A DNA stretch of 64,000 bases from Colwellia hornerae (lineage in GTDB: Bacteria; Pseudomonadota; Gammaproteobacteria; Enterobacterales; Alteromonadaceae). The notes beneath the pieces are model-generated. The model saw only the letters and a list, made by a program, of their open reading frames with translations. It had not been told where the DNA came from and searched no databases. Positions within the stretch are counted from its first letter, which is position 1; each line of letters starts with the position of its first letter. The DNA lies in assembly GCF_007954355.1 (NCBI RefSeq), contig NZ_VOLR01000003.1:1-64000 (forward strand), in the 5' to 3' direction. Of this stretch, positions 27,739 through 36,980 are shown piece after piece. The translations under genes were made by a program, and so were the position numbers.

Positions 27739-27771
27739 TAACGCGCGAGTTAATGGCGACATATAATGACT

Positions 27772-28353
27772 TTATTTGCTTTTAGTAAAGGATGTTTTAC
27801 TTTCATTTCCTTTAATTAATCGCCAAATATTGTCCTTGTGACGAAAAATAATTAATACCGATAACATCATCACTGGGTACATATATAACGGTTTTAACAG
27901 CCAGATATAAAAAGGCGCAAGCGATACCGTCATAATAGCGGCTAGGCTTGAATAGCGAGTAAAATAAATCACGCTTACCCAAGTCAGTATCAATAACCCT
28001 CCTAAGTCTAAACCTATTGGTAATAATACGCCCAGTGCGGTGGCAACGCCTTTTCCACCTTGAAAATTAAAAAATATAGGGTACATATGACCTAAACAAG
28101 CCGCCAGTGCTATTAACCCTAAATTAAGAGGTTCTAAATTAAGGAAATAAGCGCCCCACACCGGAATAGTGCCTTTGAGGATATCAAAGACCAGCACCAA
28201 TGCCGCTATGAATTTGTTACTGATACGCAAAACATTGGTTGCGCCAGGATTGTTTGAACCGATAGTGCGAGGGTCAGGAAGTTTTAATAACTTACACAAT
28301 AAAATAGCACTAGAAATCGAGCCGACCAAATAGGCAGCAAGCATTATCATCAA
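27772..28353 (-). CDS. plsY: Glycerol-3-phosphate acyltransferase PlsY
   Basis: The protein has 193 residues with about five hydrophobic membrane segments. The three PlsY motifs are visible: the [11 protein letters not shown] loop (about 36-46), [14 protein letters not shown] (about 97-110) and a late [12 protein letters not shown] segment. It transfers an acyl chain from acyl-phosphate (made by PlsX) to glycerol-3-phosphate at the inner membrane, the first step of phospholipid synthesis. It converges on tsaD with a 33-bp gap and is divergent from folB. Confidence 0.96.
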   Translation of the reverse strand: MMIMLAAYLVGSISSAILLCKLLKLPDPRTIGSNNPGATNVLRISNKFIAALVLVFDILKGTIPVWGAYFLNLEPLNLGLIALAACLGHMYPIFFNFQGGKGVATALGVLLPIGLDLGGLLILTWVSVIYFTRYSSLAAIMTVSLAPFYIWLLKPLYMYPVMMLSVLIIFRHKDNIWRLIKGNESKTSFTKSK

Positions 28354-28594
28354 TGTTATTAATAGAGCGCTAATACCAAAAACTCCCAGTTTATTGTTAA
28401 AATGATGGTTAATTATTACAAATTTTCAACAATTTTAGATATTCTAGCCTGTCATAATGCCAATGGAAATAAGTTTTTCTATCGTCTATTAATAAAAAAA
28501 ATGAATTGATCCGTCAACCACTAGTTTTTATAACCTTGCACAGGTAAAATCGACCTATATTTTTAGTTGTTTCATTAAAGACGAGTATACGTTA

Positions 28595-28969
28595 ATGGAT
28601 AAAGTTTATATTGAAGGCTTGAGCATTCAAACCACCATAGGTTTCTTCGAATGGGAAAAAGAGATAAAACAAACCTTAGTGATTGATTTAGTTATGGGGT
28701 GGGATACCGCCAAACCGGCCGAAAATGACGAACTAGCTAAAACACTCGACTATGCCGACATATCAATAAAAATAGCTGAATTTGCTAATAAAAACCCCGT
28801 CGATTTGATTGAAACATTAGCAGAGCGTTTAGCTAAATTCTTAATCGACACGTATCATATCCCTTGGCTTAAATTAAAAGTAGCTAAGCCTAATGCGGTG
28901 CATAATGCCATAACGGTTGGTGTTGAAATTGAACGTGGTAGCCAAGCAAATAACAGTAATCATGGGTAA
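28595..28969 (+). CDS. folB: Dihydroneopterin aldolase FolB
   Basis: The 124-residue length is normal. It starts MDKVYIEGLSIQTTIGFFEWEKE, with the conserved E of the substrate pocket. A later stretch, DLIETLAERLAKFLIDTY, matches the DxIExLA family pattern. It splits 7,8-dihydroneopterin into hydroxymethyl-dihydropterin and glycolaldehyde, and may also epimerise, in the folate pathway. Its TAA stop shares one base with the folK ATG (TAATG), so the next step of the same pathway is translationally coupled. Confidence 0.96.
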   Translation: MDKVYIEGLSIQTTIGFFEWEKEIKQTLVIDLVMGWDTAKPAENDELAKTLDYADISIKIAEFANKNPVDLIETLAERLAKFLIDTYHIPWLKLKVAKPNAVHNAITVGVEIERGSQANNSNHG

Positions 28970-29466
28970 TGGCGCGTTTATATATTTCGCTTGGCAGTAA
29001 TGTAAATCGCCAGCACTATTTGCATAAAGGTCTAACTGCACTTGAGGCGCTGCTCGGTGAGTTAACGCTATCGTCTTTATTTGCCAGCAAAGCCGTAGGG
29101 TTCGACGGTGCTGAATTTTATAATATGGTGATTGGCGCGACGACCGAGCTTAATATAGTGCAAGTTACTAAAGCACTTCGTGAAATTGAGTTTACCAATG
29201 GTCGAGAAATTGATGCCAAAAAGTATAGCCCACGTACCTTAGATTTAGATTTATTGCTATTTGACGATTTAGTGCTAGACACTCCGGCGCAAATTCCACG
29301 TGCCGAAATAACAGAAAATGCCTTTGTTTTATGGCCACTGGCTGAAGTAGCGCCTGAGCTAAAACACCCTATTTTAAAAAAATCTTACCAGCAACTTTGG
29401 CAAGCTTACGATAAAAAACAACAACAGATAACGACAGTAGACTTTTCTTGGTCAAGCCAATTATAA
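28969..29466 (+). CDS. folK: Hydroxymethyl-dihydropterin pyrophosphokinase FolK
   Basis: The protein has 165 residues. It starts MARLYISLGSNVNRQHYL. The HPPK signature is SPRTLDLDLLLFDD at about 85-98, with the two metal-binding Asp, followed by PRAEITENAFVLWPLAEVAPEL. It transfers pyrophosphate from ATP to 6-hydroxymethyl-dihydropterin, preparing it for FolP. It overlaps folB by one base. uppP follows 49 bp later. Confidence 0.97.
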   Translation: MARLYISLGSNVNRQHYLHKGLTALEALLGELTLSSLFASKAVGFDGAEFYNMVIGATTELNIVQVTKALREIEFTNGREIDAKKYSPRTLDLDLLLFDDLVLDTPAQIPRAEITENAFVLWPLAEVAPELKHPILKKSYQQLWQAYDKKQQQITTVDFSWSSQL

Positions 29467-29515
29467 AAGTTAGACACTGAAAAAATTGAATTATACATAA
29501 GGAATATAATAAGCA

Positions 29516-30331
29516 ATGACCATTACAGAGATATTTATTTTAGCTATTCTGCAAGGCTTAACGGAGTTTTTACCGGTATCGAGTTCAGCACATTTAATTT
29601 TACCCTCGGCGGTTTTAGGCTGGAAAGACCAAGGTATAGCACTCGATGTTGCTCTGCATGTTGGGACCTTACTCGCGGTTGTTTTATATTTTCGCAAAGA
29701 TGTCGCTAATATGGCTGTTGCTTGGATTGGCAGTATAAAGGGTGATAATACTAGCTTTGATGGCAAGCTTGCTTGGTGGATATTATTTGCCACTATCCCG
29801 TTAGGAATATTTGGTCTACTCGGTAAAGACTTTATCGAAGCGCATTTACGTACGGCGCTGGTTATTGCTGCTACTACCTTAATTTTTGGTTTTTTACTGG
29901 GCTTTGCAGACATTAAAGCGGGTAAAAGAAAAGCGACTGAGCATATCGATTTTGAAAAACTAGGTTTTAAAGGCGCTATGCTGATTGGTTTAGCACAAGC
30001 GGTGGCATTAATTCCTGGTACCTCGCGTTCAGGTATCACAATGACTATCGGTTTGATGCTTGGGCTAAGTCGTGAAAATGCGGCTCGATTTTCTTTTTTA
30101 CTGTCAATTCCTGCGATTGCAATGGCGGGGAGTTATTTAACCTTAAAGCTAATTACTGAAACAGGCCCCGTTGATTGGAGCGCTATTGGTCTTGGCAGTG
30201 TGTTAGCTTTTTTTAGCGCCTATGCCTGCATTCACTACTTTCTTATTCTATTGGAAAAAGTCGGTATGATGCCATTTGTTATCTATCGCTTAGTACTGGG
30301 TGTGGCATTACTTTGGTTTGTGCTGGCTTGA
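29516..30331 (+). CDS. uppP: Undecaprenyl-diphosphatase UppP (BacA)
   Basis: The protein has 271 residues with about eight membrane segments. The two family signatures are present: the E-rich GLTEFLPVSSSAHLIL region at about 14-29, and PGTSRSGITMTIGLMLG at about 167-183. Together they form the active site. It removes a phosphate from undecaprenyl pyrophosphate at the membrane to recycle the carrier for peptidoglycan and O-antigen synthesis. Overproduction gives bacitracin resistance in known relatives. It is probably co-transcribed with folB-folK. Confidence 0.97.
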   Translation: MTITEIFILAILQGLTEFLPVSSSAHLILPSAVLGWKDQGIALDVALHVGTLLAVVLYFRKDVANMAVAWIGSIKGDNTSFDGKLAWWILFATIPLGIFGLLGKDFIEAHLRTALVIAATTLIFGFLLGFADIKAGKRKATEHIDFEKLGFKGAMLIGLAQAVALIPGTSRSGITMTIGLMLGLSRENAARFSFLLSIPAIAMAGSYLTLKLITETGPVDWSAIGLGSVLAFFSAYACIHYFLILLEKVGMMPFVIYRLVLGVALLWFVLA

Positions 30332-30456
30332 TTGATCTAAATCGATGCTGCGATCGTTTAGTTAATATATAACTAATAATAAAGATAAAATAAAGCATTT
30401 AAACTGATTTTAAATGCGCATTTAATACAAATATAAAATACAAAAGTGAGTAACGT

Positions 30457-31611
30457 ATGAATTTATCATTAACCGAAGAACAGATGATGATTCAAGATAT
30501 GGCAAAAAAATTCGCTGAAAGCGAATTAGCTCCTGTAGCCGCCGAACTTGATGAAACCCAAGATCAAACACTTTTTCTCAACAACCTTGCACAGTTAACT
30601 GAGCTGGGTTTTATGGGCTTAAATATTAAAGCTGAATATGGCGGTGTAGAAGCGGGTACTGTTGCTTTTAGTTTAGCGATAACAGAAATTGCACGGGCAT
30701 GCGCATCGACAGCCGTAACAACATCAGTGACAAATATGGTCGCTGAAGTTATTCAAGCGGTTGGTAACGAAGAGCAAAAGCAAAAGTATTTACCTAAAAT
30801 TTGTAGTGGTGAATATAAAGCTGGTGCTTTTTGTTTAACAGAGAATGACGCCGGCTCAGACCCTGCTGGTATGAAAACTTCAGCGGTACTTGATGGTGAT
30901 GAATACGTTCTCAATGGCAGCAAGTTATATATCACGAGTGCTAGCTTTGCCGATATTTTTGTTGTTTGGGCGGTCACTGACGCAACAGCTCGAAAAGGTA
31001 AGGGTATTTCATGTTTCTTAGTGGAAGCAAATACGCCAGGTATTACGGTCAGTAAGCCAGAAGAAAAGATGGGACAAAAAGCATCACCTACCAATGAAGT
31101 GAATTTTAATAATTGTCGCATACCGGCAACTGCTATGATGGGCAAAGAAAATAAAGGCTTTGGTGTTGCTGTTGGCGAACTTGCTGGCGGCCGTATTGGT
31201 ATTGGTTCCTTAGCATTAGGGATTGGCTTAGCCGCCATGGATTACGCCCGTGCATTTATCACTGAACGTAAGCAGTTTGGCCAAGCATTATCAAACTTCC
31301 AAGGTTTACAATGGAAACTTGCCGAGCGTTACACAGATTTAGAAGCAGCACGTTTATTATTAATGCAGGCAGCTTACACCAAAGAACAAGGCTTACCCTT
31401 TGGTAAGGCTGCTTCTATGGCGAAGTTATTTGCCGCAGAAAAAGCAAATATTGCTTGTTACGACGCTTTACAATTAATGGGTGGCGCCGGTTATATAAAA
31501 GAATATCCGCTCGAGCGCATGGCACGTGATGTGCGCATTACCACTATTTATGAAGGTACCAGCGAGATACAAAAAATAATTATTGCTCGCGAGTTGTTAA
31601 GCGAAGTCTAA
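30457..31611 (+). CDS. Acyl-CoA dehydrogenase
   Basis: The 384-residue FAD flavoprotein length is typical. It has the signatures CLTENDAGSDPAGM (about 127-140) and QLMGGAGYIKEYPLERMARDVR, with the catalytic Glu in IYEGTSEIQ near the C-terminus. The N-terminal helical domain, middle beta-domain and C-terminal helical domain are all complete. It introduces the alpha-beta double bond in acyl-CoA and passes electrons to ETF. The position of the Glu suits short-, medium- or branched-chain enzymes; the chain length preferred cannot be told. It has no beta-oxidation neighbours. A terminator lies just after it. Confidence 0.93.
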   Translation: MNLSLTEEQMMIQDMAKKFAESELAPVAAELDETQDQTLFLNNLAQLTELGFMGLNIKAEYGGVEAGTVAFSLAITEIARACASTAVTTSVTNMVAEVIQAVGNEEQKQKYLPKICSGEYKAGAFCLTENDAGSDPAGMKTSAVLDGDEYVLNGSKLYITSASFADIFVVWAVTDATARKGKGISCFLVEANTPGITVSKPEEKMGQKASPTNEVNFNNCRIPATAMMGKENKGFGVAVGELAGGRIGIGSLALGIGLAAMDYARAFITERKQFGQALSNFQGLQWKLAERYTDLEAARLLLMQAAYTKEQGLPFGKAASMAKLFAAEKANIACYDALQLMGGAGYIKEYPLERMARDVRITTIYEGTSEIQKIIIARELLSEV

Positions 31612-31634
31612 TTACTATCACTCTTAATGATATT

Positions 31635-31674
31635 AAAGCTGAACTTCTTTCTATCGATAGGCGTTCAGCTTTTT
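31635..31674 (+). terminator. Rho-independent terminator after the acyl-CoA dehydrogenase
   Basis: An AAAGCTGAAC / GTTCAGCTTT stem of 10 bp with an 18-nt loop and a T run, 23 bp after the stop. Confidence 0.88.
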
Positions 31675-31755
31675 GCGTTAAGACACTTGCGCTTTTTATA
31701 ATTGCCCCAAAATATAGATTATAGACGCTCATCAATAAACTAAATGGAAGTGAAT

Positions 31756-32604
31756 GTGACTACAAATGCCATTGAAATTACCCTAGAAAATTTTCAACAA
31801 ATTATTTTAGAAGAATCAAAAACAAAGTTAGTCTTAGTTGACTTTTGGGCGGAACAGGTCCCTGAAAGTTTAGAGCTAAAAGATAAACTAGCCATTGGCT
31901 TACAAGGTTTTGAGCAATATATATTATACGCCACGGTCGATTGTCAAACTCAGCAACAAATTGCCCAACAGTTTGGTATTCAAGGGCTACCTACGGCTAT
32001 TTTAGTGAAAGATGGCCAACCACTTGATGGCTTAACTGGGCCACAAGATGACGATAGTATTAAAGCATTTTTAGCGAATCATCTACCTAAACAAGAAGAC
32101 TTATTACTTATTCAGGCACAAAAGTTGTTAGCTGATAATAATATTAATGATGCCTTCACGGTAATTAATAGTGCTTATCAACTTAACAGTGAACGTGCCG
32201 ACATTAAATTAATGATGGCAGATGTTTATTTACAAACCGGTAAAATAAGCGAAGCAGAAGCTTTATTAGCCACTATTTTAATGGTTGATCAAGACAGTCA
32301 TTACCAAGCGCTTATCGCGAAACTTGAGCTTGCTAGTCAAGCGGCAGACTCGCCAGAAATTAAAGCACTAGAGGCGCAATTAGTGGACGACGTTAACAAC
32401 ATTGCTCTACAACATCAACTTGTGGCGCAATACAGCCAAGTCAATCGTCATGAAGAAGCGTTAATCTTACTGTTTCGTTTAATGCAAAAAGACAGTGGTG
32501 ATGCTGCGAGTAAAGATCTTTATCTTGATGTGCTAAAAGCCTTACCTGATGGTGATTCATTAGCAAATAAATACCGCAGAAAATTATATACCTTGATGTA
32601 TTAA
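31756..32604 (+). CDS. cnoX: CnoX/YbbN-like thioredoxin-TPR chaperedoxin
   Basis: The protein has about 282 residues. The N-terminal thioredoxin fold (about 1-110) is followed by tetratricopeptide helices (about 120-282), the layout of CnoX/YbbN. In E. coli this holdase protects proteins from hypochlorous acid oxidation and hands them to GroEL or DnaK. At the active-site position, VDFWAEQVPESLEL contains no Cys at all, so this copy cannot act as a thiol oxidoreductase there. The start is uncertain: GTG at 31756 has a strong GGAAGTGA ribosome site, while an ATG at 31744 has none. The next gene, msrA, is another oxidative-stress protein but on the opposite strand. Confidence 0.88.
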   Translation: MTTNAIEITLENFQQIILEESKTKLVLVDFWAEQVPESLELKDKLAIGLQGFEQYILYATVDCQTQQQIAQQFGIQGLPTAILVKDGQPLDGLTGPQDDDSIKAFLANHLPKQEDLLLIQAQKLLADNNINDAFTVINSAYQLNSERADIKLMMADVYLQTGKISEAEALLATILMVDQDSHYQALIAKLELASQAADSPEIKALEAQLVDDVNNIALQHQLVAQYSQVNRHEEALILLFRLMQKDSGDAASKDLYLDVLKALPDGDSLANKYRRKLYTLMY

Positions 32605-32620
32605 GCCGGTACTTGGCAGC

Positions 32621-32658
32621 AGATACGTCACACTGTTATCTTTCAGTGCGACGTATCT
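32621..32658. terminator. Hairpin between cnoX and msrA (convergent genes)
   Basis: AGATACGTC / GACGTATCT with an inner CACTG/CAGTG make a long stem of about 14 pairs with one mismatch. There is no clear T run. It lies between convergent genes and may act on both strands. Confidence 0.6.
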
Positions 32659-32698
32659 GTTAAATATCAGCTTTTATTCCCAAGCTAACCATGTCGCT

Positions 32699-33250
32699 TT
32701 AAGTCTCTGATGGCTTTAGCTTACCGACGAATGTTTTTCTAAATTTTGCGAGCTTAGGCGAAACAATCGCCTGACAGTAAGGGTTACCTGGGTTATTGTT
32801 GAAATAGTCTTGATGAACATTTTCACCAGAAAAGAATTCTGATGCTTGAGTCACTTCGGTCACAACAGCTGAGTTATACATATTACTGGCGTCGACTTCT
32901 TTAATAATATCTTCGGTAATTTGCTGCTGTTCTTTACTGTGATAAAAAACGCCTGAACGATACTGAGTGCCTATATCGTTACCCTGACGATTTAATTGAC
33001 TGGCATCGTGTAGCGTAAAAAAAACTTCTAATATTTCACGACAGGTGATCGCTGCGCTATCGAAAGTTAACTGCACGACTTCGGCATGGCCGGTTTGACC
33101 TGAGCAAACGTCTTCATAAGTTGCTAGCGCTGCGCTGCCGCCCATATAACCTGACACGGCAGATTTTATGCCGACTAATTGGTTGTATGCACCTTCAATA
33201 CACCAAAAGCAACCGCCTGCCAGGGTGATTTTTTCTTCATGTGATGACAT
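32699..33250 (-). CDS. msrA: Peptide methionine sulfoxide reductase MsrA
   Basis: The protein has 183 residues. The catalytic motif GGCFWC begins at about 12, with Cys14 as nucleophile. The substrate-binding GYMGGSAALATYEDVCSGQTGHAEVVQ and GTQYRSGVFYHSKEQQ stretches are typical of the family. It reduces the S-form of methionine sulfoxide in proteins with thioredoxin as reductant. It converges on cnoX; both deal with oxidative damage. Confidence 0.97.
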   Translation of the reverse strand: MSSHEEKITLAGGCFWCIEGAYNQLVGIKSAVSGYMGGSAALATYEDVCSGQTGHAEVVQLTFDSAAITCREILEVFFTLHDASQLNRQGNDIGTQYRSGVFYHSKEQQQITEDIIKEVDASNMYNSAVVTEVTQASEFFSGENVHQDYFNNNPGNPYCQAIVSPKLAKFRKTFVGKLKPSET

Positions 33251-33412
33251 TAAAATAAACCTTAATAGATATGATTAAAATAACTGTATAACAATAGACG
33301 TTTAGATGTCTATATGTTTTTGTCTGAAATTTAATAAAAACTGTTTTTGATCAGTTAAAAATATAAAAATTAGCGTAACATCAACAAATATTATTAACCA
33401 ATATAAAACATT

Positions 33413-34675
33413 ATGTCGTTATTTTTTAGAAAGTTTAATCAAGTTCGCACCGTTCTTTTATTGCGCAGTGTGGCTATTATTATTCAGCTGATATTAATAC
33501 TTTTTGTCAATGGCGTTTTAAACTATCAGCTGCCTTGGTTACCGTTAATTGTTGTTATTTCAATTGAAGCTTTATTTACATTAGTCAGCTATTTATATTA
33601 TCAGTCTGGGAGGGAGGCTGATAAACTCGCCTTACTTGGGCAAATTTGTGCCGACATTCTATTTCTCTCATTTATTTTGTATTTCAGTGGCGGAGCCACG
33701 AATGCTTTTGTCTCATTATTGCTTATTCCTATTGCCATTGCTGCTGTGACGTTAACACCGCTCTTACTGGGAGGTGTCGCACTACTAGCGATTGCTTCAT
33801 ACAGTGTTTTACTGTGGTTATTACCGATGTCAGTTATGCACGGCAATATGCAAAGCCACTTTATTGGTATGTGGATTAACTTCCTCTTTTCGAGCATTGT
33901 TGTTGCAACTGTTGTTGGGCAAATGGCACGAAGGATCTCTCAAAAAGAACAAGCGATAGCTGCATTTCGTGAAGAGCAATTAAAGCAAGAAAAAATCATG
34001 TCATTAGGGGTCGCTTCTGCGCAAATAACTCATCAGCTCGCTACACCTATAGCAACGGTACAGCTACTCGTCGATGAACTTAGTGAAGAGTTACCTGAGC
34101 ATCCCGCGATTGTTGAACTACAAGGACAGTTATTACGTTGTGGCAGAAGTTTAGCTGAGTTTCGTGAAATGGTTTTTGAGATTAAAGAGCAAAAGTCAAA
34201 ACAGGTGCTTTGTGCTGATATTATTAAACAAATGCGCGATCATATTAACTTAAATTACCCTAATGTTAGGGTGACGTTTTTATCTGAAAAAAACCAATAT
34301 ATAGCCAATAAAAACGCTAAAGTGTTAGCCGATGCGTCTTTATTGCCAGCGATTCTAAACTTAATTAATAATGCGGTTCGAGCCACTAAAACTAGCGATA
34401 GTGATAAAATTGAATTATCTAGCATTTACGATGAAAAAAATTGGCAGCTAAGCATTCGTGATTTTGGCCGTGGTTTTACTCAGTCAACATTAAGTGAGTT
34501 AGGGGTTAAACCCGTCAACAGTAAACAAGGATTAGGTATGGCAGTATTTTTGAGTCATGCAAGTTTAGAGCGATTAGGCGTTACACTTACCTTAACTAAT
34601 CACGTTGCGGGTGGTGCATTAGTAACGTTGAAATTGCCGTTAGTGCTTAATAATATGCAGGAAAAAAGTGAATGA
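33413..34675 (+). CDS. RegB/PrrB-type redox sensor histidine kinase
   Basis: The protein has 420 residues. The N-terminal part (about 15-180) has six hydrophobic segments. It contains GGATNAF at about 93-99, matching the quinone-binding GGxxNPF motif of RegB except that the Pro is Ala. The phospho-accepting His207 lies in ITHQLATPIATVQLL. Cys243 is about where RegB has its redox-active Cys (36 residues after the His, 40 in the studied protein). The ATPase domain has an N box (LINNAVRA) and G1/G2-like DFGRGF and GLGMAVFL. It should sense quinone or redox state and phosphorylate the response regulator that overlaps its last 4 bp. Confidence 0.88.
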   Translation: MSLFFRKFNQVRTVLLLRSVAIIIQLILILFVNGVLNYQLPWLPLIVVISIEALFTLVSYLYYQSGREADKLALLGQICADILFLSFILYFSGGATNAFVSLLLIPIAIAAVTLTPLLLGGVALLAIASYSVLLWLLPMSVMHGNMQSHFIGMWINFLFSSIVVATVVGQMARRISQKEQAIAAFREEQLKQEKIMSLGVASAQITHQLATPIATVQLLVDELSEELPEHPAIVELQGQLLRCGRSLAEFREMVFEIKEQKSKQVLCADIIKQMRDHINLNYPNVRVTFLSEKNQYIANKNAKVLADASLLPAILNLINNAVRATKTSDSDKIELSSIYDEKNWQLSIRDFGRGFTQSTLSELGVKPVNSKQGLGMAVFLSHASLERLGVTLTLTNHVAGGALVTLKLPLVLNNMQEKSE

Positions 34676-35244
34676 AATTATTAATTGTTGAAGATGACAG
34701 TACTTTTGCTAATACGCTTAAAAGGCGTATGGAAAAGCATGGCTACATCTGTTGGTTGGCCGATAATATTAATGATGCCTTATTAACTTGTCATCGACAA
34801 TTGCCAGAATTCATATTACTCGATATGAAACTCCATCATGAAAGTGGCTTAAATTTAATTAATCCGATGAGGAAGTTATTGCCAAAGAGTCGTATTATTT
34901 TGTTAACCGGCTTTGCCAGTATCGCTACTGCCGTTGACGCAATAAAGCTTGGCGCAGATGATTACTTAACCAAGCCGGTCGATACACAGACTTTATTATC
35001 GGCCTTAGCTAAAAACGATAACAGTTCTTCGCTAAAAAAATCAACGTTGACTGCAAATTCAGGACAAAAGATTATAAATGAGCCAACGCTGTCAACCGAG
35101 CAGGTCGAATGGGAATATATTCAACAAGTCTTAAAATTTAATAATGGTAATGTTTCAGCAACAGCACGTCAGCTTTCAATGCACCGCAGAACCTTACAAC
35201 GCAAGCTACAAAAAAAACCAACGATTAATGGCGAAGTAGATTAA
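34672..35244 (+). CDS. RegA/PrrA-type response regulator
   Basis: The protein has 190 residues. Its receiver domain has acidic residues at about 8-9 and Asp51 as phosphorylation site (EFILLDMKL). A Lys-Pro in DYLTKPVDTQ follows. The C-terminal domain (about 140-185) is a Fis-type helix-turn-helix, with GNVSATARQLSMHRRTLQRKLQKK, the conserved RegA form. It overlaps the sensor kinase start-to-stop (ATGA), so the two are made together. In Alphaproteobacteria RegA controls photosynthesis and respiration; here it probably controls respiratory genes. I saw no obvious target site in the window. Confidence 0.92.
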   Translation: MKLLIVEDDSTFANTLKRRMEKHGYICWLADNINDALLTCHRQLPEFILLDMKLHHESGLNLINPMRKLLPKSRIILLTGFASIATAVDAIKLGADDYLTKPVDTQTLLSALAKNDNSSSLKKSTLTANSGQKIINEPTLSTEQVEWEYIQQVLKFNNGNVSATARQLSMHRRTLQRKLQKKPTINGEVD

Positions 35245-36365
35245 ATATTAGTTTCAAGGTTGTAAGCAATATGCTGATGAAATCTCAGCGTTAATTCATC
35301 TTTATTAATGGGGATTTCGAGTTCGGTCGCTAATAAACGCATTGCTTGTTCTATTTGGTTAATAAACCTGCCATAGCCGCTGTGCTGCGAATCTTCTGCG
35401 GTAGCGACAAAAATAAATTGCACGTTATCAACCAACTCATCGGCTTTCCATTTACTTACCAAGCCACACGGACTTTGTTTAGGGTTATAGCCTAACATTT
35501 GTAACTCACCCATTTTTGAAATTATTTCATGCAAACTATGTCGGACAATGGGCACTAATCCATTAGCGATTAACGCGCCATTATTGAGATTAAAGCGCTT
35601 TGCTACCAGTGAAAAAGTATCGGTTAAATAGGTATAAAGTGGATTGTATGGATCTTTAGAATTGGCATCAATGTCAACTAAACTCAATAAACGATTATCA
35701 ACCGTTAGATTAATTACCGCATAACTTATTGCCGATGCGTTCGGTGTGATAACAACATTTTGCGATTTATAACGTTCATCAATAGGTCGTAATTTATGTG
35801 CTTGTGTACCTAAACAACCTTTGTTTTTAGCAAATAAATCATAGGTAAGATGCTGATGATCACGCAAACGTATCGCTTTGTTAGCTAGTTTTGTCTGCTC
35901 GGTAAAGCTATACAGTAACTGGGTGACTTTTTGATGAAATACCGCGGCATTAAAGCGAATATCGTCACCGGAAGCTAAGAACAGCAAGGTGATCTTTTTT
36001 GCACGAATACTGGCATCAAAAAATGAATTTTGTAATTGATGATTTTGTGGATCGTAATAAAACAAAATTTGCTGACTGGTTTGCCATTGATGCATTTCTT
36101 GACTGTAGCGCACGCGTACCAATTTATCGTTAGCAATAAATAAGCTACTTTTTATCGCATAGTCATTACTTAGTGTAAATAATAATTGTGATAAGCTTTG
36201 ATAAAAATCATAGTAAGGTTGAGCGCTATGCATTGAAATGCTCGGAGAAATTAACTGTATCAATTCATCGGTAATGGCAAACTCAGCTAAAATATATTGG
36301 TTATCTCGCGAATTTGAAGGAATATAAGCTTTATGTGCCGCACTGCGTTTTCTTACGATAGACAT
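35241..36365 (-). CDS. DUF3083-family protein
   Basis: The protein has 375 residues from the chosen start. It resembles DUF3083, a family found mostly in Alteromonadales and Vibrionales with no known role. It is soluble, with no signal peptide. The chosen start is ATG at 36365, because AGGGA lies 6 nt upstream and the protein then reads MSIVRKRSAAHKAYIPSN. The longer frame to 36479 would run into the DUF3820 gene region on the other strand. The stop overlaps the 3-prime end of the response regulator gene by 4 bp. Confidence 0.75.
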   Translation of the reverse strand: MSIVRKRSAAHKAYIPSNSRDNQYILAEFAITDELIQLISPSISMHSAQPYYDFYQSLSQLLFTLSNDYAIKSSLFIANDKLVRVRYSQEMHQWQTSQQILFYYDPQNHQLQNSFFDASIRAKKITLLFLASGDDIRFNAAVFHQKVTQLLYSFTEQTKLANKAIRLRDHQHLTYDLFAKNKGCLGTQAHKLRPIDERYKSQNVVITPNASAISYAVINLTVDNRLLSLVDIDANSKDPYNPLYTYLTDTFSLVAKRFNLNNGALIANGLVPIVRHSLHEIISKMGELQMLGYNPKQSPCGLVSKWKADELVDNVQFIFVATAEDSQHSGYGRFINQIEQAMRLLATELEIPINKDELTLRFHQHIAYNLETNI

Positions 36366-36493
36366 GTTCGTTCCCTGTTTGAAGTTAGTCGATAATCTTA
36401 TAGTGATTATAAATAGACCTTGTGACACTTTTATGATGTTAAAAGGTTTTGGGTTATCATCCTGACAGGAAAAATTCAATTAGTAGAGACACT

Positions 36494-36736
36494 ATGTTTT
36501 CAGATCAAAAAGCTTTGCTCGATGCCGTCAATCAAATAATGCCTTTTGGAAAATATGCCGGCAGACCCTTGCTAAAATTGCCAGAGCCTTATTTAGTTTG
36601 GTTTAAATCGAAAGGTTTTCCTGAAGGCAAGCTAGGGCAGCAACTTGCATTAATCTACGAAGTAAAACTTAATGGCCTTGAGGGCATGTTAGAACCGCTA
36701 TTACGTTCAAGCCGCTTAGGTATTCCAAAACATTGA
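36494..36736 (+). CDS. DUF3820-family protein
   Basis: This protein of 80 residues reads FGKYAGRPLLKLPEPYLVWFKSKGFPEGKLGQQLALIYE, the hallmark of the DUF3820 family (sometimes called a quorum-sensing-regulated virulence factor). It may bind nucleic acid, but no function is established. I start at ATG 36494; the longer frame begins with a TTG at 36449 inside the DUF3083 leader. It is divergent from DUF3083 across about 130 bp. A 244-bp gap follows, with a 7-bp hairpin near 36914-36939, before rmf. Confidence 0.85.
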   Translation: MFSDQKALLDAVNQIMPFGKYAGRPLLKLPEPYLVWFKSKGFPEGKLGQQLALIYEVKLNGLEGMLEPLLRSSRLGIPKH

Positions 36737-36913
36737 AATAATTTTTTATAAAAAAAAATTTTTAATACTCAAAAGGTATAAAGTTTTTCGCTAACAAATT
36801 GTTTTATTTATTTAATCTTATAATTAAGATTTTTCAGCTCTTCACCATTAACTATCGAACACTTTTTAATCGTAATGTTACTTGATTTAGCCTCTTGCTT
36901 AATCTTAACTGAA

Positions 36914-36939
36914 TTGTCGACTGCTGTTTTATTCGACAA
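36914..36939 (+). other. Hairpin upstream of rmf
   Basis: TTGTCGA / TCGACAA with a 12-nt loop, 41 bp before the rmf start. No T run follows, so it is probably a leader structure or operator rather than a terminator. Confidence 0.35.
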
Positions 36940-36980
36940 GTATTAATAAGTATTACCAAGACAATGATGGAGAGTTATCG

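Noticed and set aside
36366-36479. N-terminal extension of the DUF3083 protein
   Set aside because: No family resemblance, overlaps the opposite gene region, and a proper ribosome site sits before ATG 36365.
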